NCBI GenBank assembly: GCA_013289015.1
Contig: JABDAV010000015.1
Location: 1-46,401, forward strand
Reading direction: 5' to 3'
Source: Bacteroidota bacterium
Lineage (GTDB): Bacteria; Bacteroidota; Bacteroidia; Chitinophagales; Chitinophagaceae
Length of the DNA: 46,401 nt
Shown here: piece after piece, positions 1 to 7,635 of the stretch
Layout: each line of letters opens with the position of its first letter
How positions within the stretch are numbered: the first letter of the stretch is position 1
Position numbers and translations under genes: made by a program
Notes under the pieces: model-generated
Seen by the model: only the letters and a program-made list of their open reading frames with translations
Database searches by the model: none
What the model was told of the DNA's origin: nothing

Positions 1-1831
1 GATCAATCAACCTTTGCATTGGGCCGGGAAAATATTGTGCGATAAGTGGAATTTTATCAAGCAATAAAAATGCAGCAATAACAACAAGCGCCATTGCTGA
101 TGATTCACTCAATTTTCTTGTAACTGCCAAAGTGTATATCGCGAAGAATACCGCAGTAACTGCTGTAGCAATGAATACATCATGCGATAACCACATAACG
201 AGTACATAAAACACAACAGAGATCGCCATGTGTATAAAATCGCCACGCGAAAAAGAAAAGAGTACAATGAAAGTAAAGCAGCAAACCATTGCGGGACCAA
301 GATCACCAAGAATCAAAAAACAAAAAATGGTTGAAAGAATTGCGAATAAAGCAAATGCAAAAAATTGGCTGCGCTTCGTCCATGTATTGTAAGATGAAAT
401 AAATTTTTCGTTTGTTGTAAAGAAGCCTGCAAGAAAAATTATGATCACAAATTTTACAATCTCACTTGGTTGAAAACCAAAGAGATTTACTTTAACACCG
501 CTGCCTTCAGGACCGGTTCCAAATAATATCGTTAATATCAATAACCCTGTTGCAATAAATGCCCACGGCCATCCATTTTGCGCAAGCTTCATTTTATTAA
601 AAACAAATAAGCGATACAGCTTTGAATCTGTTGTGAAGCGTTTCAGATCAAACAACAATAAAAGAATTATTCCGGCAATACCTGCAACAAAATATGAGAA
701 AGTACTTTTTGCTAAAAACCAATCCCGCAAAGGATCCTGGAGGCTTAACAAGGTTATGAATGACAAGCCTGTAATGATCATCATTACAGGAAGAATTAAC
801 TGGTCTGCATTTTTAAACCAGATACTCATAATGATATGCAGCAAAATAAAACCTGCAATAAAGCCGGTTGAAATTATCCAGAACCATTGCATTACATCAT
901 CAGGCGTTCTTACAATAAATGCTTTTTCTTTTTTGAGTGAACTGAAATCTTTTGTTGAAAAAAGTTTTAACCTGTCTGTTGCACGATAAAAATTAAAACT
1001 TGCATCATGATCTAATTTTTCAACTCCCTGAGGAAGCCCAAAAGCATAATTGTATTGTAAAGGCAATAGCTGGTATGTTTTGTTATCAGGAAGATGTTTG
1101 AAATAAAAATTTCCCTGCGCATCCGTTTGCGCGTAGGCGGTTAACGATTGGAGTTGCCTGTTGTTTAATGAATCGACCGCATAGACTTTTTTTACAGTGC
1201 TGCTGTTTTGTTGCAGCAAACTATCTACTTCTTCAACATTGTTACTGTACAAACTATCCTGCGGTAGTATCAATTGCAAACGCACAATTGTATTAGCGAC
1301 AGGCTTACCGGCTTCGCTTATCAAACCACTTATATTATGAGCGCCCATCTGCAGATCATTTATCGATGCAACTACACCCGGATTTTTTTGTTGCAGCAAC
1401 AATGTTGAAGTATCATCGCTTGTTATACCTAAAGCGATTCTTTCGGCAGCAACTCTTTTCTTAAATGATTCACCGCCCAGTTGCAAAGCAGTTTCTGCAT
1501 TTATACTGTATTGTTTTTTATTAAGATCGCCGATATTATCCATTGCAGCACTGTCTGATAATCTTGCTTTTTCAAATGTTGAACTGATAAGATCAATATC
1601 TTTTTCATCACGGAAATAACGGCCTTTCTGTAACAGGAGGTTCATGTTTTGTTCAGGATACTGACCGTTTAAATTGATCATAGTGCCATTCTTTAAACGT
1701 GCTGGCACTTCTGTAAAATCAGCATTCAACACCAGGTACATTTTATAAAAAAGCACACCCATTACAATGCTGATGAGCAGCAAAAAAATTCTTTCTGTAT
1801 TTCTGTTTACTTTATTAATTGCTGCACTCAT
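1..1831 (-). CDS. SEDS-family (FtsW/RodA-like) membrane protein with periplasmic insert, 3' end off window
   Basis: The open frame runs from ATG at 1831 to the left edge (610 codons) without a stop. Residues 13-32 are one membrane helix. About 33-310 look extracytoplasmic and include a carboxypeptidase-regulatory-like beta fold near 167-258 (ISGLISEAGKPVANT, then TDAQGNFYF). From 315 on there are multiple hydrophobic helices with SEDS hallmarks: GFQPSEIVKF at 452-461 and LGDLGPAMV around 508-516, where the Asp matches the essential residue of RodA. SEDS proteins polymerise peptidoglycan glycan strands from lipid II together with a class B PBP, which probably lies beyond the edge. The start overlaps the PP2C stop by four bases (ATGA), suggesting translational coupling. 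Which of FtsW or RodA it serves cannot be decided here. Confidence 0.85.
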   Translation of the reverse strand, partial: MSAAINKVNRNTERIFLLLISIVMGVLFYKMYLVLNADFTEVPARLKNGTMINLNGQYPEQNMNLLLQKGRYFRDEKDIDLISSTFEKARLSDSAAMDNIGDLNKKQYSINAETALQLGGESFKKRVAAERIALGITSDDTSTLLLQQKNPGVVASINDLQMGAHNISGLISEAGKPVANTIVRLQLILPQDSLYSNNVEEVDSLLQQNSSTVKKVYAVDSLNNRQLQSLTAYAQTDAQGNFYFKHLPDNKTYQLLPLQYNYAFGLPQGVEKLDHDASFNFYRATDRLKLFSTKDFSSLKKEKAFIVRTPDDVMQWFWIISTGFIAGFILLHIIMSIWFKNADQLILPVMMIITGLSFITLLSLQDPLRDWFLAKSTFSYFVAGIAGIILLLLFDLKRFTTDSKLYRLFVFNKMKLAQNGWPWAFIATGLLILTILFGTGPEGSGVKVNLFGFQPSEIVKFVIIIFLAGFFTTNEKFISSYNTWTKRSQFFAFALFAILSTIFCFLILGDLGPAMVCCFTFIVLFSFSRGDFIHMAISVVFYVLVMWLSHDVFIATAVTAVFFAIYTLAVTRKLSESSAMALVVIAAFLLLDKIPLIAQYFPGPMQRLID

Positions 1832-3255
1832 TGTAAGCGAATAATAGTTTTTGCTGAATCAATTCTTAGTAATGCACTGTCTGATATATCTGTTGAAATA
1901 CTTTGATCGTTGGGTAACGGTACGTTATATAAAACCGGGACCAGGCAATTTTTAAAGCGCACATTCTTTAGATAAACTTTTTTATTGCGCGCAACAAAAG
2001 CCGTAGTGAAGTCTTCAAATGTTATACTATCCAACAAAATGTATTTACACCCGGGGAAAAAAATAAATGCTGCACCGTTATATACTGAATCGGCCGTTAA
2101 CGTGCAACCATTTCCATGTATGATCAATGTGTCTGATTTGATCAGCAATGAATCATTCACTATAACATTTTTATTATAGCCGAAAATATTTTTAAGCGAC
2201 ACAGTTTTTGAAGTTGTATACCTGATACTGTCTGATAAAAGTCTTACTGCATCATTTCTTACAACGGGCAATGGATCAGCAATAATTTCTTTTGGATTTC
2301 TGTCTTTCGTATAATCATTATAAACAAACCAGGCAACAGCACATAACAACAAAAAACAAAGCACAGCAAGAAAACGTGTTCCTGCGCCGCCATTATGTTT
2401 TACTTCTGCTTTATTGTTTGCGTTTATTTTTTTTTCTTCAATAATTCCGTTTTGTGGTTCGATATTTTTTAAAGAAGCAGGTTTTGTTGCTTCCTGTTGT
2501 AAAGGAGGTTTATCGTTGTGTATCAACACAGCTGTTATGTTATCTTTTCCACCTGCAAGATTAGCTGCATCAATCAATGCATTTGATTTTTCTTTTAAGT
2601 TATGCGGAGAATTTAAAATACCTGCAATGGTGCGGCTGTTCAGCATATCTGATAAACCATCGCTGCATAATAACAAAGTGTCGCCCGGTAAAAAAGGAGA
2701 TTCGCCGGTTTCAATATAATCGTCTTCCAGAATTTTTTCTTCATCAAAACCCAGGGCCTTATTGATTTCATTGCGTCTCGGGTGATTCATGGCAGCTTCT
2801 TCCGTAAGCCTTCCGTTTTCTTCTAAAAATCCAACAAAAGAATGATCATGCGAAACCTTTATCAATGAATTATCACGAAACAAATAAAGCCTCGTATCAC
2901 CAACATGTGCATAATAAAACTGGTTATTATTAATGTCTGCCAGCGCAAGCGTAACAACACAGGCCATCTGCATGTGCTCACCGGTCTTTTGCTTCTTCTC
3001 AAATATTTTTTTGTTGGCTTCTGTCAAAGCAGCTTTCAGGATATGAAGATTTTCTACCGAAGATTTTTTAATCGTATTTAAAATTGCGTTGCGTGTAATT
3101 GCTGCAGCTATCTCGCCGCCTTCATATCCGCCAACACCATCGATCACACAGCCAATTATGTATTTGCCTCCGGATACTTGTTGCGCAATAAAATTATCTT
3201 CATTGTTATCGCGCATTTTTCCGGCATCAGTTAAGCCATAAAAATTATCAGCCAT
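1828..3255 (-). CDS. PP2C-family Ser/Thr phosphatase with one membrane helix and beta-helix-like ectodomain
   Basis: Residues 1-245 form a complete PPM/PP2C phosphatase. Metal-binding and core motifs are TDAGKMRDNNEDN (9-21), DGVGGYEGG (39-47), HVGDTRLYL (117-125), CSDGLSDML (197-205) and GGKDNITAVL (235-244). A linker leads to one membrane helix at about 294-312. Residues 350-445 would be outside the cytoplasm and have short repeating strands (SLKNIFGYN, LIIHGNGCTL, YILLDSITFEDF, VYLKNVRFKN) typical of parallel beta-helix folds. The expected role is dephosphorylating Ser/Thr-phosphorylated cell-envelope regulators, by analogy with PstP, which also has an extracellular sensor-like domain. It sits between the FHA-like and SEDS genes in one operon. 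Confidence 0.9.
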   Translation of the reverse strand: MADNFYGLTDAGKMRDNNEDNFIAQQVSGGKYIIGCVIDGVGGYEGGEIAAAITRNAILNTIKKSSVENLHILKAALTEANKKIFEKKQKTGEHMQMACVVTLALADINNNQFYYAHVGDTRLYLFRDNSLIKVSHDHSFVGFLEENGRLTEEAAMNHPRRNEINKALGFDEEKILEDDYIETGESPFLPGDTLLLCSDGLSDMLNSRTIAGILNSPHNLKEKSNALIDAANLAGGKDNITAVLIHNDKPPLQQEATKPASLKNIEPQNGIIEEKKINANNKAEVKHNGGAGTRFLAVLCFLLLCAVAWFVYNDYTKDRNPKEIIADPLPVVRNDAVRLLSDSIRYTTSKTVSLKNIFGYNKNVIVNDSLLIKSDTLIIHGNGCTLTADSVYNGAAFIFFPGCKYILLDSITFEDFTTAFVARNKKVYLKNVRFKNCLVPVLYNVPLPNDQSISTDISDSALLRIDSAKTIIRLQ

Positions 3256-3349
3256 TTTTTCTGTGCGTTTTTTTTACATCACGAAAGTTGGCTGCGAGCA
3301 ACAGCAAACAAACAACAAACAGCGATGATGAAAGAATGATATCCAGCAT
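3248..3349 (-). CDS. 33-residue single-pass membrane miniprotein (candidate)
   Basis: A short frame sits between the FHA-like and PP2C genes. It starts at ATG 3349, 11 bases after the FHA stop, and its TGA at 3250-3248 falls inside the first codons of the PP2C gene. The product begins MLDIILSS, continues with a helix rich in Leu and Val (residues 3-21) and ends in a basic tail (DVKKTHRKNG), a plausible inner-membrane anchor with the tail in the cytoplasm. Packing with overlaps on one side and a tight gap on the other, plus membrane topology, supports a real gene. The length is small enough that chance is possible. No family is recognised. Confidence 0.45.
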   Translation of the reverse strand: MLDIILSSSLFVVCLLLLAANFRDVKKTHRKNG

Positions 3350-3360
3350 ATACAATGTTG

Positions 3361-4314
3361 TTACGATTTAAAAATGTTTACACCCACAATACCGTTCAGC
3401 ACAATGCGTGAATTAACAGGAAGCGGTATCCAGACAGGATCATTGATATTGCTTGCCATTACTTCATTTTCATTTACCAAAGTTTTTTCACCAAAAGATG
3501 CGAGGTAAAATTTATTATCATCATTATTAAACTTTACGCGCAGGTGCGGCGTGTTTACCCAATCTGAGGGAATGCGAAATACATCGGGATCGTTTTTGGA
3601 AGCATCTTTACCCGAGACAAAAATATCCTGCTCACGCATGTAATATTCTATTTTTTTACCGGCGAACTCTTTATCGGGCACAATTGTTTCAAATCGTGCA
3701 AGCAGCTTTGGCTCATTATTATTAATAGATTTTGAATGCATTGAAAAAGATGGATTGTATGCGATCTCATAATAACCATCGCTGTAAAAAATAAAACCAT
3801 CAAGCAGTTCAGGATTAACATCAAATGTTTCTGCAAGGCCGGTCTGGCGCGGAATAAAAGTGATACGTACATTTTCTTTTTTCTGATGAACGGTTCCGGG
3901 CATTAATTTCCCAATCACACTTTTATCGCCGCGCATGTATTCAGGATGTGCCGCAAAACGAAACACCCATTTGTTGGATGAAGGTGCAACTGTTTTGCCC
4001 TGTTGCTGATATTGATCGAGTATTTTATAAAATTGCTTTATACATTCCTGCACGATCAAACCGAAAATGCCTTTTTTATTTTGAGTAAAATGATTGTAAT
4101 CTTCCTCGTTAAAGCAAACAATATATTCATGATAAAAAACAAGGCGGTTGGCAAACGACAATTCTTTAATTGACTCTTCAAATTTCTGAATGATATATTT
4201 ATAAATATCATCAGAAGTAAGCGGAGAAATTTGTTTAATATCATAATCGGCTTCACGTTTTAAAAACCATTCATGAAAGCCCATGCGTTGCCAGAAAGAA
4301 GTTTTTGTTTTCAT
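3361..4314 (-). CDS. FHA-like domain protein of envelope-regulation operon
   Basis: 317 residues, no signal peptide or membrane helix. The N-terminal part (about 30-125) is helical and reminiscent of the DUF3662/FhaA N-terminal domain. The C-terminal part (about 205-317) reads like a forkhead-associated fold: DIFVSGKDASKND, then NTPHLRVKFNNDDNKFYLASFG and KTLVNENEV, ending LNGIVGVNIF. The classic phosphothreonine-binding Ser-Arg-x-x-His motif is not clear, so phosphopeptide binding may be altered or lost. It lies 9 bases after the lipoprotein gene and shortly before the PP2C gene. It may read the phosphorylation state that the PP2C resets. The FHA assignment is from pattern only. Confidence 0.6.
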   Translation of the reverse strand: MKTKTSFWQRMGFHEWFLKREADYDIKQISPLTSDDIYKYIIQKFEESIKELSFANRLVFYHEYIVCFNEEDYNHFTQNKKGIFGLIVQECIKQFYKILDQYQQQGKTVAPSSNKWVFRFAAHPEYMRGDKSVIGKLMPGTVHQKKENVRITFIPRQTGLAETFDVNPELLDGFIFYSDGYYEIAYNPSFSMHSKSINNNEPKLLARFETIVPDKEFAGKKIEYYMREQDIFVSGKDASKNDPDVFRIPSDWVNTPHLRVKFNNDDNKFYLASFGEKTLVNENEVMASNINDPVWIPLPVNSRIVLNGIVGVNIFKS

Positions 4315-4323
4315 GTGTAATAA

Positions 4324-4779
4324 TTATGAATGTTTTTTACCGAAAAGCCTTTGAAAAAAACCTGCCTTCTTTGCAGGTTGTTTACTGTTATTTGTTGATG
4401 CAGCTTTAATTTTTTTTATTTTACGATCTGCAACTTCATCCTGGTTTACAACAACTGTATCTGCATCAACAATGTTTATTATATGCCCGTTATATTGCTT
4501 TAAATGTTCTTCATTACTATCCCAGATTGCATGTGTATTGCTGTAAAGAATTTGTTTGTTACCTAATGTTGCAGGTTCAGCGTTAGTACGGGAATAAACA
4601 GAATCCCATGTTTTGCAGCTATCCAAAGAAAAAAAGTATTTGCTGCCGGCAACATCAAAATATACATTGAGCTGAGGATAATAAAAGAATTCAAACTTTT
4701 TTTGGGCGATCGTATTGCATGATGAAAAAATTACACCGACCGTTATCAGAATAAAAAATAATAAACCAAACAATTTCAT
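4324..4779 (-). CDS. Small lipoprotein, first gene of envelope operon
   Basis: 151 residues. A hydrophobic N-terminus ends in FSSC (residues 18-21), a lipobox-like site, so the mature protein is probably lipid-anchored at Cys21. The middle contains SKYFFSLDSCKTWDS and AIWDSNEEHLKQYNG. The C-terminus is strongly basic (KKAGFFQRLFGKKHS). No family is recognised. The stop is 9 bases before the FHA-like gene, making it the likely first gene of the operon. The 122 bases upstream contain TAATCTTTG at 4792-4800 on the minus strand, close to the Bacteroidota -7 box but with one extra base. Confidence 0.65.
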   Translation of the reverse strand: MKLFGLLFFILITVGVIFSSCNTIAQKKFEFFYYPQLNVYFDVAGSKYFFSLDSCKTWDSVYSRTNAEPATLGNKQILYSNTHAIWDSNEEHLKQYNGHIINIVDADTVVVNQDEVADRKIKKIKAASTNNSKQPAKKAGFFQRLFGKKHS

Positions 4780-4901
4780 GTGTGAGGTTTAACTCAAAGA
4801 TTATTCCAGATAAACGAAAATTATAAGAATTACTTATGTAGAGAAAGAAGAATAACTGTTAGAAGAAATTTAATTTATGCAATTACTACAACAAAGCAGC
4901 A

Positions 4902-7514
4902 TCAGCGGATGAGTACAAAAGTTCCTTTTTTAAAGTAAGGGTTGTTATTGTAATCAATAGTTTGTATAACATAAATATATGTTCCGCCTGGTTGGCTGGT
5001 TCCGTTAAAATTTCCATCCCAACCTTTATCCGGCGTTGCGGTTTTAAATAAAAGTTGTCCCCAACGATTATATACATTTAAATATTGAAACTGTTTCATA
5101 CCTGCAACAATTGGTTTAAATACATCATTCAAACCGTCTCCATTTGGTGTAAATGCAGTTGGGATGAATACCTCAGGTTTAGTTTCAAATATATATATCT
5201 TAATGCTATCTATGTTGAAACAACCCTCAGGCGTACTTACTTTCACGTGATACGTTATTGTATCAGGAAGCCCTGTAAAAACAGCTAATGGGTTTGCCAC
5301 AGTCGGATCGCTCAAATAAGTTGAAGGTGTCCATAAATAATCTGTTCCACCGGTTGCATTTAATTGAACCGGTTGTGACCTTACGACGATTGTATCGTTA
5401 CCTGCAAAAGCAATCACCTTTGGCACTACTTTTACTAAAACAGAGTCGTAGGAAGACTTGGGGCAGCCTATTGTATCAGTAACCTTTAATGTATACGTTA
5501 TTGTGGCTGTTGGTCCAACAATAGGAGATAAACTGCTTGGATTTACCATCGAGTTTACCGGAGCCCATGAAAAACCACTACCTGTTATACTGGCATTTAA
5601 TTGTGTTGTTTTTCCATAACAGATCACTGCATCAGAACCTGCATTTGCATAAGGATAAGGAACTACCTTAATTGCTCTTGCAGCTTTCGCAAAGCACTTT
5701 CCTATAGATGCTGTTAAGTTATAAGTTGTATTAGTTAATGGAGCCGCCTTTGGATTCATTGACTTTGCATTACTTAATCCCGCCGAAGGCGACCATGAAA
5801 AATACAAAGCATTAGTTGAAGGTTTTAATTGAATACTATCTGTTTGACAAATTGTTGTATCGCCAGGTAAACTAAGTGCAACATGATCGACAACATTTAC
5901 TGTAACAGTATCTTTTGCGGGGCAACCCTTGCTATCGGTAGCGGTAACATCATATAATGTTGTTGTTTGCGGATACACTAAAGGAAAAGCTGAATTTGAA
6001 TTAATGATATTATGTACAGGGGACCAACTAAATGTAACACCTGTATTAGGAGAAAATGCATTCAATTTTAATGTATCTGTTGTACATATCAATGTGTCTT
6101 TAAACTGAAGTCCTAATTGCGGACCTGCTAAGACTTCAACATTTTTTGTTACTGTGTCTGTACAACCTTTTGTGCTGGTTGAAATAAGTTGGACAGGATA
6201 TAAAAGCGGAACGGTATATGTATGCCTGGGGTTTTGAGTTGAGTCTAAGACGTAAGTATCACCTAAATTCCATACCCATGAATTAACTGTACCATACTTT
6301 GCTGTAGTAAGATCTTTAAAATTATATTCCTGGCTGGTACAATTCCCTGTATAAGAAAAATCCGCTTTAAAGCCGGGATAAATTTTCACTTGCGTTTTAG
6401 CCGAGTCCTGACATCCTGCAGTGTTTCTTACATTTAAAGTAACATTATACAAGCCTGTATCAGGGTAAGTGTATGTTGGATGCACAAAATTTGATGTATC
6501 ATCATTACTCTTTGCTATACCGAAATCCCAATGGTAAATCATGTTAGAATTATCCCGGTAATTATTCGAAAAAGTAAAGTTGTAACTGTCGCAGGTTATG
6601 TAAGATGGATTTAACTCAGATGCAACCAACGAACATTCGTTCACATCAATATGCAATTCTTTTCTTGTATCTGCAATATGAATGCCATTTCTAAATTCTG
6701 CGACACAAACTGCAACTACATAAGTTCCGACCTGGTTAGGAGATCTTCCTGAAATAATTCCGGTTTTTGAATCAATAGTAACCAATGGCCCAAGTGGCTG
6801 GAAGCCTGTATATGGTGTTACATAAGGAACCGGCGTATATGGCGGCGGCGGCGGATCAAATACCAATGGCGATGCTGCGGTGCCACCACTTAAACCACTA
6901 CATATTGTATACGAAAGTGAATCACCATCAATATCAGTTGCAGAAAAATCAAATGAAAAAGGTGAGTTGTAACATATAGCAATCATATCATTAAACCCAA
7001 AAACCGGACTGTTATCATTTTCACTGCTTCCACCAGGTATAGTTACCGTGTATGTAATTCCAACATTGTGAGAATAGTAAAGATTTACTATTCCTTTAAT
7101 GCGGCAACATCGCTGAAAAGTAATTATATATCCACTACTATTTTTTGGAACAGAAATATCTGTATTATATTCAGCAACAAGATAACAAACTTTTGGCGGA
7201 TCATTTAAGCATGGTCCAAAGTCGCTTTTTGTTTCTGATGTTACTTTGGTTAGTGCAATATCTCTCTTAATTAGTTCTTGTAAAGTACCAACGTCATGAA
7301 CACTTAAATAAACATCATCATCAACTTTTTCTGGCTCACTGCAATCTGAGTATTGATAAAAAGTTATGTGGTATTGGGCGTTGTTGCCGCTTTCTCCTGT
7401 ATAAGTGTACTTTATCCATCCACCTTTCAAGTGATCTGCATAAACATGATTTGAACATAACAGAAGTATAAATAAAAATAACGCTAAAGTCAAGTATTTA
7501 TCCGGGTATATCAT
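4902..7514 (-). CDS. Secreted PKD-repeat protein with gliding-motility/CHU C-terminal domain (copy 1)
   Basis: 870 residues. An N-terminal signal peptide ends near VYADHLKGG. An N-terminal beta domain follows to about 290 (includes DIDGDSLSYTICSG and VAVCVAEFRNG). Two PKD-type domains come next (WDFGIAKSND with PTYTYPDTGLYNV; WVWNLGDTY with NPRHTYT). After these are several Ig/SprB-like repeats, each with a CSP-like WSP or WTP motif followed by TYxVTATD-type strands. The last 85 residues are the CHU_C / gliding-motility-associated domain (FIPTAFTPNGDGLNDVF, YNRWGQLLF, GWDG, GTYIYVI), used for type IX secretion and surface attachment. Likely a surface adhesin-like protein. It has the same length and layout as its upstream neighbour. 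Confidence 0.9.
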   Translation of the reverse strand: MIYPDKYLTLALFLFILLLCSNHVYADHLKGGWIKYTYTGESGNNAQYHITFYQYSDCSEPEKVDDDVYLSVHDVGTLQELIKRDIALTKVTSETKSDFGPCLNDPPKVCYLVAEYNTDISVPKNSSGYIITFQRCCRIKGIVNLYYSHNVGITYTVTIPGGSSENDNSPVFGFNDMIAICYNSPFSFDFSATDIDGDSLSYTICSGLSGGTAASPLVFDPPPPPYTPVPYVTPYTGFQPLGPLVTIDSKTGIISGRSPNQVGTYVVAVCVAEFRNGIHIADTRKELHIDVNECSLVASELNPSYITCDSYNFTFSNNYRDNSNMIYHWDFGIAKSNDDTSNFVHPTYTYPDTGLYNVTLNVRNTAGCQDSAKTQVKIYPGFKADFSYTGNCTSQEYNFKDLTTAKYGTVNSWVWNLGDTYVLDSTQNPRHTYTVPLLYPVQLISTSTKGCTDTVTKNVEVLAGPQLGLQFKDTLICTTDTLKLNAFSPNTGVTFSWSPVHNIINSNSAFPLVYPQTTTLYDVTATDSKGCPAKDTVTVNVVDHVALSLPGDTTICQTDSIQLKPSTNALYFSWSPSAGLSNAKSMNPKAAPLTNTTYNLTASIGKCFAKAARAIKVVPYPYANAGSDAVICYGKTTQLNASITGSGFSWAPVNSMVNPSSLSPIVGPTATITYTLKVTDTIGCPKSSYDSVLVKVVPKVIAFAGNDTIVVRSQPVQLNATGGTDYLWTPSTYLSDPTVANPLAVFTGLPDTITYHVKVSTPEGCFNIDSIKIYIFETKPEVFIPTAFTPNGDGLNDVFKPIVAGMKQFQYLNVYNRWGQLLFKTATPDKGWDGNFNGTSQPGGTYIYVIQTIDYNNNPYFKKGTFVLIR

Positions 7515-7635
7515 CAGGTCCTTAATTCTGCTCTTAATATTTTTTCATTGTTACTGGATATATTGAATGCAATGTAAGAAGTATCAAAAAAACTATGAAG
7601 CAATGTTAAAATATAAACAGTAATTTATTTAAGCA

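Noticed and set aside
633..989. Plus-strand frame of 118 codons
   Set aside because: It is antisense to the SEDS gene, whose protein motifs are clear on the other strand.
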